Source of the DNA: Bacteroidota bacterium | GTDB taxonomy: Bacteria > Bacteroidota > Bacteroidia > 2-12-FULL-35-15 | Length of the DNA stretch: 64,000 bases | Direction of reading: 5' to 3' | Assembly: GCA_947504725.1 (NCBI GenBank) | Contig: CANNHN010000007.1 | Coordinates: 99,790 to 163,789 of the forward strand | In this document: one piece after another, positions 1 to 7,674 of the stretch | How positions within the stretch are numbered: the first letter of the stretch is position 1 | Layout of the letters: each line of letters starts with the position of its first letter | Made by a program: the position numbers and the translations under genes | Notes under the pieces: generated by a model | Databases searched by the model: none | Seen by the model: the letters and a program-made list of their open reading frames with translations, nothing else | What the model was told of the DNA's origin: nothing

Positions 1-785
1 TATGTTCCAGCAAAACTAACGTTCACAGTTGTTTGTCCAAGGTATGGTTGAGATGCTTCGTTGTATGGATCAATCGCTAAATCGGCAGCAGAATAATATA
101 TCGCTTCTGTTCTACTATCAAAAGTTGTAGTAAAATCTTTTACCATTTGTTTTTGAGGAAAACTGAAAGTTGAAATCGCTGCAGCCGCAGAACTGTTGTC
201 TTGTAATTTTGCTTTCCACAACATATGTGTTTGTGCTGATGGCAAAGAATTATAGACATTCGTATATACATGCATTATCAAACTATCGTCTTTAAAAAGT
301 ACATCTGTATAAACTCTATTTTTACCTGCTTTAAAATCTATGAATCGATAAAAATAATTGTTAACGGTTTCCGAAACGCTATCAATTACTGCATAAGCGA
401 TACGTTGTGAACCTGCGAATCCTCCTCCGTTACGGAAAGCCATTTTATAACTACCACCATGTTTCACAATGAAAAAGCCCATTAAAATGGTGTTCACCGA
501 ATCCAATTCATTTTTAGCAGAGACTTGCGCTCCAGAAACGGGACGGAAATCAACAATCCATTCAGGATAGCCACCTAATGGAGTGGATGATGTGACAGGT
601 CCGTTCCAAATTCCCGGTAAACGAGATAGAATTTCGAATCCAGCTACAGCGGTGCTTGCATCTATTCCGCCTGTTCCTCCAGTTGTTGGTGGTGCTTCTT
701 CTTCTTCTTTTTTATCTTTGCAAGATGTAGTAACTACTGAAATTATCAGAGATAGTGCAATGAAAAATTTGGATGTAGTTTTCAT
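1..785 (-). CDS. Secreted lipoprotein, C-terminus beyond the window
   Basis: An open frame on the minus strand begins at an ATG at 785 and runs off the left edge without a stop, giving about 261 residues. The N-terminus has a lysine, a hydrophobic segment and a lipobox ending TTSC at about residue 22, followed by a charged KDKKEEE spacer and a Gly/Thr-rich linker, the usual layout of a Bacteroidota surface lipoprotein. The mature part contains motifs such as LPGIWNGPV and GGYPEWIVDFRP and looks like a beta-rich lipocalin-type or DUF-type domain, but I do not recognise the family. It is divergent from acs. Function unknown. Confidence 0.75.
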   Translation of the reverse strand, partial: MKTTSKFFIALSLIISVVTTSCKDKKEEEEAPPTTGGTGGIDASTAVAGFEILSRLPGIWNGPVTSSTPLGGYPEWIVDFRPVSGAQVSAKNELDSVNTILMGFFIVKHGGSYKMAFRNGGGFAGSQRIAYAVIDSVSETVNNYFYRFIDFKAGKNRVYTDVLFKDDSLIMHVYTNVYNSLPSAQTHMLWKAKLQDNSSAAAAISTFSFPQKQMVKDFTTTFDSRTEAIYYSAADLAIDPYNEASQPYLGQTTVNVSFAGT

Positions 786-825
786 GTTTTGTGTTTGGAT
801 ACTTAAATATAGCAAAAAAATCGTT

Positions 826-833
826 TAAATTTG
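826..833 (+). promoter_or_regulatory. Candidate -7 promoter element of acs
   Basis: TAAATTTG matches the Bacteroidota -7 consensus TAnnTTTG and lies 22 bp before the acs start codon. No clear TTG/TTTG -33 element is seen at the usual distance, so the assignment is tentative. Confidence 0.4.
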
Positions 834-855
834 AAGAATATTAAATCGAAATTAA

Positions 856-3204
856 ATGTCGCGTATTACATCCATAGAAGACTATCATAAAGAATACAAA
901 AGAAGTATAGAAAATCCAGAAGCTTTTTGGGGAGAGCAAGCTGAAGAGTTTGTTTGGCAAAAAAAATGGGACAAAGTGTTGGACTGGAATTTTAATACAG
1001 CTGAAACTAAGTGGTTTGTAGGCGGAAAATTAAACATTACTGAAAATTGTTTGGATAGACATTTACCCGCAAGAGCAAATCAAATAGCATATTATTGGGA
1101 ACCGAATGAGCCGAATGAAAAAGCAGTTAAACTTACCTATAAAGAATTACACGAACAAGTTTGTAAATTTTCCAATGTTTTAAAAAAAAACGGAGCAAAA
1201 AAAGGAGATCGTATTTGTATTTATATGCCGATGGTTCCGGAATTAGCAATTGCGGTGTTGGCATGTGCAAGAATTGGTGCTGTGCATTCGGTTGTATTTG
1301 GTGGATTTTCTGCTTCTGCGTTATCTGGTAGAATTCAAGATTGTGATTGTAATATTGTTATTACAAGTGATGGCGCTTATCGAGGAGCAAAAGCAATTCC
1401 AATGAAAGAAGTGGTTAATGAAGCGTTGGAAATTTGTCCTTCTGTGAACAAAGTAATTGTACTAGAACGAACAAACACTGCAATTAAAATGTTAGCTGGT
1501 CGTGATGTTTTTTGGAAAGAAGAAATGAAATCGGCATCTTCGGTATGTGATGCAGAACAAATGGATTCTGAAGACATGTTGTTCATTTTATATACATCTG
1601 GATCAACTGGAAAACCAAAAGGAGTTGTGCATACGTGTGGTGGATATATGGTATATACTGATTATACTTTTAAAAATGTTTTTCAGTATAATAACGACCC
1701 ATCCCTAACCCTTCCCAAAGGGAAGGGAGATGCTCCGGGATATTATACCACTGATCCAAATACATTTAAACTTCTAACTGAGTATGCTAAAGAGATGCGA
1801 GATAATCCAACTTCTGCAGAAAATATGTTGTGGCAATCTTTGCGAACACACAAGGCGGGTTATCATATAAGAAGGCAACATATTATTGGAAAATTTATAG
1901 TTGATTTTGTTTGTTTAGAAAAAAAATTAGTGATAGAAGTGGATGGTGATATACACGATCATCAATTAGAAGAAGATGCTCAGCGCACAGCATTTTTAAA
2001 GGAAGAAGGATTTGAAGTTGTTCGTTTCAGAAATGAAGAAATATACGATGATGTACATTTCATAAGTTTAAGAATCGAGAATATTTTGGGCAAGAGACAG
2101 AGTGTTACAGACGGAGAAAATCCCCTTCCCTTTGGGGAGGGCCAGGGTGGGGACGAGGTTTATTGGTGTACAGCAGACATCGGATGGATTACAGGCCATT
2201 CTTATATAGTATATGCTCCGCTTTTAGCAGGTGCTACTTCTGTGCTGTTTGAAGGAGTTCCCACTTATCCAGATGCAGGAAGATTTTGGCAAATAATTGA
2301 TAAATATAAAGTCAATATTTTTTATACGGCTCCAACAGCAATCAGAGCATTGGAAGCAGCTGGGTTGGATTTTGTTAAACCCTATAAATTAGAATCATTG
2401 CGAGTGCTTGGAAGTGTTGGAGAACCAATCAATGAGGAAGCATGGAATTGGTACAACGAAAATATTGGAAAATGTAAATGTCCAATTGTTGATACTTGGT
2501 GGCAAACTGAAACCGGAGGAATTTTAATTTCACCTCTTGCAGGGATTACGAAGACAAAACCAAGCTTCGCGACTTTGCCATTGCCTGGTGTTCAACCAAT
2601 TTTAGTTGATGATAAAGGAAATGAAATTCTAGGAAATGGAGTGGAAGGAAATTTATGTATTAAATTTCCATGGCCATCAATTATCCGAACTACGTATGGT
2701 GATCATGAACGTTGTAAACAAACTTATTTTTCAACTTATCCAGGATTGTATTTTACTGGTGATGGTTGTAAGCGCGATGAAGATGGTTATTATAGAATTA
2801 CGGGTAGAGTAGATGATGTAATGAATGTGAGTGGACATCGCATAGGAACAGCGGAAGTTGAAAGTGCTATTAATATGCATATAGATATCGTAGAATCTGC
2901 AGTAGTTGGTTATCCTCACGATATAAAAGGACAAGGTATTTATGCGTATGTGATTTGCACTAATAAAAATAAAGATGCAGATACTTTGCGAAAGGAAATT
3001 TTAGCGGAAGTGACAAAAGTGATTGGTCCAATTGCAAAACCTGACAAAATTCAAATAGTGAGTGGTTTGCCCAAAACCCGAAGCGGTAAAATTATGAGAA
3101 GAATATTAAGGAAAGTTGCTGAGGGGGATATGTCAAATTTAGGAGATATTTCTACGCTGCTTGACCCCGCAGTTGTTGATGAAATAAAGGCTGGAGCTAT
3201 CTAA
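856..3204 (+). CDS. acs: Acetyl-CoA synthetase interrupted in frame by a DUF559 nuclease domain
   Basis: AMP-forming acetate-CoA ligase (acetate + ATP + CoA to acetyl-CoA, cytosolic). The N-terminal domain, the P-loop-like motif YTSGSTGKPKG at residues 246-256, the YWCTADIGWITGHSY block, the WWQTETG motif and the C-terminal PKTRSGKIMRR acetylation/catalytic Lys motif (K745) are all present. The protein is 782 residues, whereas the family is normally about 630-650; removing residues about 281-433 gives 629 residues and restores the family's spacing between the P-loop and the YWCTAD block. The extra 153 residues are a DUF559 domain (see the element at 1698-2152). The frame is open through both junctions with no stop or frameshift. 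Whether the enzyme folds and works with this insertion is unknown; alternatively this is a recently inactivated gene. Confidence 0.95.
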   Translation: MSRITSIEDYHKEYKRSIENPEAFWGEQAEEFVWQKKWDKVLDWNFNTAETKWFVGGKLNITENCLDRHLPARANQIAYYWEPNEPNEKAVKLTYKELHEQVCKFSNVLKKNGAKKGDRICIYMPMVPELAIAVLACARIGAVHSVVFGGFSASALSGRIQDCDCNIVITSDGAYRGAKAIPMKEVVNEALEICPSVNKVIVLERTNTAIKMLAGRDVFWKEEMKSASSVCDAEQMDSEDMLFILYTSGSTGKPKGVVHTCGGYMVYTDYTFKNVFQYNNDPSLTLPKGKGDAPGYYTTDPNTFKLLTEYAKEMRDNPTSAENMLWQSLRTHKAGYHIRRQHIIGKFIVDFVCLEKKLVIEVDGDIHDHQLEEDAQRTAFLKEEGFEVVRFRNEEIYDDVHFISLRIENILGKRQSVTDGENPLPFGEGQGGDEVYWCTADIGWITGHSYIVYAPLLAGATSVLFEGVPTYPDAGRFWQIIDKYKVNIFYTAPTAIRALEAAGLDFVKPYKLESLRVLGSVGEPINEEAWNWYNENIGKCKCPIVDTWWQTETGGILISPLAGITKTKPSFATLPLPGVQPILVDDKGNEILGNGVEGNLCIKFPWPSIIRTTYGDHERCKQTYFSTYPGLYFTGDGCKRDEDGYYRITGRVDDVMNVSGHRIGTAEVESAINMHIDIVESAVVGYPHDIKGQGIYAYVICTNKNKDADTLRKEILAEVTKVIGPIAKPDKIQIVSGLPKTRSGKIMRRILRKVAEGDMSNLGDISTLLDPAVVDEIKAGAI
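1698..1727 (+). repeat. Left terminal inverted repeat of the DUF559 cassette
   Basis: This GC-rich stretch, containing the palindrome CCCTTCCC-AAA-GGGAAGGG, matches the reverse complement of 2123-2152 at 25 of 30 positions. A further CTCCG match follows inside after a one-base shift. It is translated as part of the fusion protein. Confidence 0.8.
2123..2152 (-). repeat. Right terminal inverted repeat of the DUF559 cassette
   Basis: Reverse-complement partner of 1698-1727 (25 of 30 identical). It too has an internal hairpin, CCCCTTCCC-TTT-GGGGAGGG, slightly imperfect. It is far more GC-rich than the surrounding acs sequence. Confidence 0.8.
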
Positions 3205-3272
3205 TATCTAAATTTTGTTAAAACTTTTATTCTTCCTGAATTTGCCATATCTTCGTTATCTAAAGCAATGCT

Positions 3273-3986
3273 GTGTCAGATAGTCTAGTAATTATACCAA
3301 CTTATAACGAAAAGGAAAATGTGGAGCGAATGATTCGCAAAGTATTTTCTTTGACCGTCCCATTTAATTTATTAATTGTTGATGATGGTTCACCCGATGG
3401 AACATCTGATATTGTTAAAAATCTAATGCAAGAGTTTTCGGGACGATTATTTATTGAAGAACGGAGAGGGAAGTTAGGATTAGGTACTGCATATATTCAT
3501 GGTTTCAAATGGGCATTAGAAAAAAAATATGATTATATTTTTGAGATGGATTGTGATTTTTCGCACAATCCAGATGATTTGATTCGACTTCGTGAAGCAT
3601 GTGTTTCTGGAGCTGATGTAGCTATTGGTTCACGTTATGTAAAATATGGGAAAGTAGAAAATTGGCCAATAGGAAGAGTCTTGATGTCTTATTTTGCTTC
3701 AGTTTATGTTAGAATGGTTTTATGGGTTCCTATAAAAGATACAACTGCGGGATTTAAATGTTATAGAAAAAAAGTATTAGAGCGTATTAATTTCGATGAT
3801 ATAAAATTTGTAGGTTATGCTTTTCAAATTGAAATGAAATACACTGCATATAAATTAGGTTTTAAAATTGTGGAAGTCCCAATAACCTTTATTGACAGGA
3901 TAGAGGGAGCCTCAAAAATGAGTAAAGGGATATTTAAAGAAGCTTTTTGGGGCGTATTGCAAATGCGATTTAAGAATATAAAATAG
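3273..3986 (+). CDS. Polyprenol-phosphate mannosyltransferase-like GT2 glycosyltransferase
   Basis: Family 2 glycosyltransferase resembling dolichol-phosphate mannose synthase, which moves a sugar from a nucleotide donor to a polyprenol phosphate at the inner membrane. The 237 residues show the N-terminal VIIPTYNEKENV motif, DDGSPDGT, the metal-binding MDCDFSHNP and the GSRYV motif, and lack C-terminal membrane helices, as in the soluble DPM1 type. The start is GTG at 3273; the ATG at 3268 is in another frame that stops immediately, so GTG is the only sensible start. It is followed by a terminator. The exact sugar and acceptor cannot be inferred. Confidence 0.88.
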   Translation: MSDSLVIIPTYNEKENVERMIRKVFSLTVPFNLLIVDDGSPDGTSDIVKNLMQEFSGRLFIEERRGKLGLGTAYIHGFKWALEKKYDYIFEMDCDFSHNPDDLIRLREACVSGADVAIGSRYVKYGKVENWPIGRVLMSYFASVYVRMVLWVPIKDTTAGFKCYRKKVLERINFDDIKFVGYAFQIEMKYTAYKLGFKIVEVPITFIDRIEGASKMSKGIFKEAFWGVLQMRFKNIK

Positions 3987-4016
3987 AGTCCAGAGTGTGA
4001 ACAGCTGGACTTTTTT
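3987..4016 (+). terminator. Rho-independent terminator
   Basis: AGTCCAG at 3987-3993 pairs with CTGGACT at 4005-4011 and is followed by a T run to 4016. It separates the glycosyltransferase gene from pyrC. Confidence 0.75.
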
Positions 4017-4021
4017 ATTAG

Positions 4022-5365
4022 ATGAAAATGAAAAAAACACTTTTAAAAAACGTAAACATTGTTAATGAAGGAAAAGTCTTTAAAGGCGATGTATTAATTG
4101 AAGGTAAATTTATTTCTAAAATCTCGGAATCAGAAATAAATATTGTTGTGGATGTCATTATTGACGGAACAAATCAGTACTTATTTCCTGGATGTATTGA
4201 TGATCAAGTGCATTTTCGTGAGCCTGGATTGACACATAAAGGAGAAATTTATACTGAAGCAAAAGCAGCGGTAGCGGGTGGTGTTACTTCTTATATGGAA
4301 ATGCCTAATACGGTTCCAAATGTATTTACACAAGAATTATTAGAAGATAAATATAAACGTGCTTCGGAAGTTTCTCTTGCGAATTATTCTTTTTTTATGG
4401 GTGCTTCCAATGATAATTTAGAGGAAGTATTAAAAACAAATTCGAAAAATGTTTGTGGTGTTAAAGTTTTTATGGGTTCATCTACAGGGAATATGTTAGT
4501 GGATAGAAAAGAAACATTGGAAGGCTTGTTTTCAAAATGTAAAATGTTGATTGCTACTCATTGTGAAGATGAAGCAACAGTCAAACACAACATGCAGTTG
4601 TATAAAGATAAGTTCGGAGAAGATATCCCCGTTGAATGTCACCCTTTGATTCGCAATGAAGAAGCTTGTTTCAAGTCGTCATCTTTGGCAGTTGAACTAG
4701 CAAAAAAATACAATACACGTTTGCATGTTTTACATATTTCTACAGCTAAAGAAATCGAGCTTTTTGATAATAATATTCCTTTAAAAGAAAAAAGAATAAC
4801 GGCTGAAGCTTGTATTCATCATTTGTGGTTTTCAGAAGAAGATTATAAAACAAAAGGAAATTTTATCAAGTGGAATCCAGCAGTAAAAAAAGTAAGTGAT
4901 AGAGATGCCATCTTAAAAGCGGTATTGGATAATAAAATTGATGTCATAGCTACAGATCATGCTCCACATACGATTGAAGAGAAAGAGCAATCTTATTTTA
5001 AGGCTCCGTCTGGTGGACCACTTGTTCAGCATTCATTAATTGCAATGATTGAAATGCACAAACAGGGAAAAATTACTCTTGAAAAAATCGCAGAGAAAAT
5101 GGCACATGCTGTTGCTGATTGTTTCCAAATTGAAAAACGTGGTTATATCCGTGAAGGTTATTTTGCAGATTTAGTTTTAGTAGATTTAAATACTTCTGAA
5201 ACTGTTGATAAATCAAATATTCTATATAAATGCGGCTGGTCACCGTTTGAAGGAGTTACTTTTCATTCTAAAGTAAAATATACATTTGTAAGTGGCCATT
5301 TGGTTTATGAAAATGGTTTATTTAATGAAGAAATAAAAGGTGAACGTTTAACTTTTGTAAGATAA
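4022..5365 (+). CDS. pyrC: Dihydroorotase
   Basis: Class I-type dihydroorotase of the amidohydrolase superfamily; it cyclises carbamoyl-aspartate to dihydroorotate in de novo pyrimidine synthesis. Metal-binding DDQVHFREPG lies near residue 60, an ATHCEDE block and LHVLHIST carry later metal histidines, and ATDHAPHT supplies the catalytic aspartate. At 447 residues it has the usual length. Two in-frame ATGs lie at the start (4022 and two codons later); the first was kept. The acyltransferase gene begins 7 bp after the stop, so the two are probably cotranscribed. Confidence 0.93.
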   Translation: MKMKKTLLKNVNIVNEGKVFKGDVLIEGKFISKISESEINIVVDVIIDGTNQYLFPGCIDDQVHFREPGLTHKGEIYTEAKAAVAGGVTSYMEMPNTVPNVFTQELLEDKYKRASEVSLANYSFFMGASNDNLEEVLKTNSKNVCGVKVFMGSSTGNMLVDRKETLEGLFSKCKMLIATHCEDEATVKHNMQLYKDKFGEDIPVECHPLIRNEEACFKSSSLAVELAKKYNTRLHVLHISTAKEIELFDNNIPLKEKRITAEACIHHLWFSEEDYKTKGNFIKWNPAVKKVSDRDAILKAVLDNKIDVIATDHAPHTIEEKEQSYFKAPSGGPLVQHSLIAMIEMHKQGKITLEKIAEKMAHAVADCFQIEKRGYIREGYFADLVLVDLNTSETVDKSNILYKCGWSPFEGVTFHSKVKYTFVSGHLVYENGLFNEEIKGERLTFVR

Positions 5366-5372
5366 TATTGAT

Positions 5373-6725
5373 ATGGCAATTTTATACGTCTTACTACGAC
5401 CATTCGTTTATGTTAGTCTAAATACCTATTATCGAATAGATAAAAAAGGTCTCGATAAAATTCCACACAATCAACCTTTCATTCTTGCTCCCAATCATTC
5501 CAATGGATTTGTTGATCCCGTTATTATTCCTGTGTTTATCAGTCAAAAAGTGAGATTTTTTGCTAGAGGTGATGTATTCAAAGGGAAAGTAGCAAAATGG
5601 ATTTTAAACCAAATGAATGCTAGTCCGATGTATCGTATGCAAGAAGGATTTGCGGAAATAAAAAAGAATGACAAGTCTTTTGAAGAATGCAGAACATTGT
5701 TGACTTCCAATAAAGGGATTTTGATTTTTCCAGAAGGTTTATGTGTTCAACAACGAAGAGTACAATCTCTTAAGAAAGGATTATCGCGAATTGCTTTTCA
5801 AACATTTGAATCTACAAATTATTCGAAAGATATTTTAGTGATTCCTGTTGGTCTTAACTATCAGGCTGCACCAAGATTCAGAAGTAAAGTTTTTATTGAT
5901 GTTGGTAACCCAATATCAATTAAAGATTATGAAGAAAAATATAAGTTGGATAAAGTACGAACGATAAACGATTTTACTAAACAGTTAGAAGAAAAGCTAA
6001 AGGACAATGTATATCACATTGTAAATCCTGATAATGATACTTTAGTTGCCAATATCGAAGAAGTATACACACATCAATTATTAAAAGACAAAGGACTTAA
6101 TTCTAGTAAATTGAATCATCAGTCACTCGCTAGCAAAGAAATAATTGATATTGTTAATGTGCTGGATGTTAGCAGCCCTGAGCTAATTGCTGATTTGAAA
6201 ATAAAGCTTGATTCATATTTCAAGCTTTTAAATTCGAATCAACTTCGTGATCATTTATTAAGAGAAGAGAGTATTAATAAAATGAATTTTGGAACCTTCT
6301 TTTTAGAATATCTAATTATCTATTTAGGAATGCCAATTTATTTTATTGGTTTGATTTTAAATTTTCCTCCATATTATATTGCTAGAGAGTTTGCGAATAA
6401 AAAAGTCAGAAAGAATGAATTTTATGCATCTTTTAGAGCAAACTTGTCGTTGATCTTTTGGTCTTTCTATTTTGTAATCCAACTCTTAATTGTCGATCTT
6501 GTGTTCAGAAACTGGTTACTGCTAGGTCTTTTTTCTTTAACTGTAATTGTTTCGGGAATTTTTGTAATCAAATATTATTCAGGTATGAAAAAAATATTTG
6601 GTCGTTGGAAATTACTTCGCATGGTACGTAAAGATAAAAAGACAGTAGAAAAGTTAATGAATCAACGAAATGAAGTCCTCTCAGCATTGGGACATGGTAA
6701 AGAAACGTATTTATCGTATAAGTAA
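5373..6725 (+). CDS. Membrane-bound PlsC-type glycerophospholipid acyltransferase
   Basis: Contains a PlsC/LPLAT domain in residues about 30-220: the catalytic NHSNGFVDP block (His and Asp five residues apart, the spacing seen in DHAP/glycerol-3-phosphate acyltransferase-like members) and the substrate-binding FPEGL motif. The C-terminal third has several strongly hydrophobic stretches (about residues 310-335 and 355-405) consistent with membrane helices. At 450 residues it is longer than simple 1-acylglycerol-phosphate acyltransferases, and the acyl acceptor is uncertain. Linked to pyrC by a 7-bp gap. Confidence 0.85.
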   Translation: MAILYVLLRPFVYVSLNTYYRIDKKGLDKIPHNQPFILAPNHSNGFVDPVIIPVFISQKVRFFARGDVFKGKVAKWILNQMNASPMYRMQEGFAEIKKNDKSFEECRTLLTSNKGILIFPEGLCVQQRRVQSLKKGLSRIAFQTFESTNYSKDILVIPVGLNYQAAPRFRSKVFIDVGNPISIKDYEEKYKLDKVRTINDFTKQLEEKLKDNVYHIVNPDNDTLVANIEEVYTHQLLKDKGLNSSKLNHQSLASKEIIDIVNVLDVSSPELIADLKIKLDSYFKLLNSNQLRDHLLREESINKMNFGTFFLEYLIIYLGMPIYFIGLILNFPPYYIAREFANKKVRKNEFYASFRANLSLIFWSFYFVIQLLIVDLVFRNWLLLGLFSLTVIVSGIFVIKYYSGMKKIFGRWKLLRMVRKDKKTVEKLMNQRNEVLSALGHGKETYLSYK

Positions 6726-6728
6726 AAA

Positions 6729-7106
6729 TTAATTTCCGTACGGAGAGAATAGAAAATCTACTTCCGTATCTAAATCGTAGAGCATTACAAAGCTTTTTGA
6801 TTCTTTTATACAAAAGGGCTCTATGAGTTGAATCATATTCTTATATCCATCTATAGTTAAATCACAAAAAAATGTTTGTTTGTCCATTGTTAAAATCCCT
6901 TCATCTGTTTCAGAGATGTGGAGGATTAACTTGCAATTGATGTGCTCAATAAAGTCGAGTGTCAGTAAGTCGAGTGAGGAATTATTATTTATTAAATTTA
7001 TTTGTATAGCTTCTTTAAATTTTATGGCTTCCGCTTTGTCAAAGTTGTAGAGGCGAATCACATGATCTCCATATTCATTAATTTCATCAAGAAATTCTAA
7101 TTTCAT
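6729..7106 (-). CDS. Conserved-looking hypothetical protein
   Basis: A 125-residue acidic soluble protein with no signal peptide or recognised domain. Its start is 4 bp downstream of the stop of the ferritin-like gene, so it reads as the last gene of that minus-strand cluster. Codon use resembles its neighbours. The convergent acyltransferase gene ends only 3 bp away. Function unknown. Confidence 0.7.
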   Translation of the reverse strand: MKLEFLDEINEYGDHVIRLYNFDKAEAIKFKEAIQINLINNNSSLDLLTLDFIEHINCKLILHISETDEGILTMDKQTFFCDLTIDGYKNMIQLIEPFCIKESKSFVMLYDLDTEVDFLFSPYGN

Positions 7107-7110
7107 ATTT

Positions 7111-7674
7111 TTATTTTTTGCAGTATTTTGCTGATTCTTCTATTGAATACTTTTTTTCTAAATCTATGTCGTTAAATCCTTTCTTTTTCCCCCAAGAGAA
7201 TAACCATTCAAAAAATGGTAGCATCTTGTTCGTTTTGATTTGTTCTAAAAAGTAGACTTCATGTTCTTTTTCCTTAATGCCCATTTCGTATAGTACTTTG
7301 TCGTGTTCTTTTATACCCAATGAATGAAACATGTGCATCATTCTGAAGTATTCACAAACGTTTCCACTTTCTAGTCGTCCAGCAAAATAGAACGGCATAA
7401 ACCAACCAATGATATAACAGCTTGCAGAAATAATCCTTCCGATCACGTGAAATCGAAATTCATAATATTTTGAAACAGGAATATCGTATTTCTGCATAAT
7501 TTGTAATACTTCTTGTCTATGATTCCATTCATCCAATTCAATTTGTCGGATAGCCATTTTTTCTTCTGGATTTTTAACAGCACCCGCATGGCCAATATAA
7601 GCAAAAGCAGCAGCCTTTTCGGCTGAATAAGCCATCTTTAGAAGGTCGACAAGTTCAGGTTGGTTGAGTTTCAT
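7111..7674 (-). CDS. Ferritin-like diiron-fold protein
   Basis: A 187-residue mostly helical protein. Motifs AEKAAAFAYIGHAGA, IELDEWNHR and IKEKEHEVYF give the Glu and ExxH pattern of a ferritin/COQ7-like carboxylate-bridged diiron four-helix bundle, and a hydrophobic segment (RIISASCYIIGWFMPFYF) suggests membrane association as in COQ7. The start overlaps the radical SAM gene stop by 4 bp, so the two are translationally coupled. An oxygen- or iron-dependent reaction on the radical SAM pathway's substrate is possible but is inference. Confidence 0.75.
   Translation of the reverse strand: MKLNQPELVDLLKMAYSAEKAAAFAYIGHAGAVKNPEEKMAIRQIELDEWNHRQEVLQIMQKYDIPVSKYYEFRFHVIGRIISASCYIIGWFMPFYFAGRLESGNVCEYFRMMHMFHSLGIKEHDKVLYEMGIKEKEHEVYFLEQIKTNKMLPFFEWLFSWGKKKGFNDIDLEKKYSIEESAKYCKK

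Larger units (their letters stand above)
1698..2152 (+). mobile_element. In-frame DUF559 (PD-(D/E)XK-like) cassette inserted in acs
   Basis: The 459-bp insertion (counting one copy of a possible ACGA duplication seen at 1694-1697 and 2153-2156) adds exactly 153 codons. The encoded domain, about residues 300-420 of the fusion, has the DUF559 pattern: an N-terminal NPTSAENMLWQSLR helix, a RRQHIIGKFIVDFVC strand with D350, then VIEVDGDIHD with E361 and D363, and a C-terminal GFEVVRFRNEE segment. D-ExD is the expected catalytic core of this Vsr-like fold. Imperfect inverted repeats bound the unit. There is no separate start codon clearly needed, because the frame is continuous with acs, and no transposase is present. 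How such units move is not known to me; the terminal repeats and intact target frame support mobility. Confidence 0.85.

Noticed and set aside
583..828. An 81-residue plus-strand ORF
   Set aside because: It lies over the minus-strand lipoprotein gene, including its signal peptide, and has no homology-like features.
1698..2152. Intein interpretation of the acs insertion
   Set aside because: No splice-junction residues (Cys/Ser/Thr at the start or His-Asn at the end) and no Hint-fold motifs; the domain is DUF559 and the ends are DNA repeats.
6568..6813. Minus-strand ORF of 81 residues
   Set aside because: Overlaps the end of the acyltransferase gene and the hypothetical gene in another frame; composition is that of a shadow frame.
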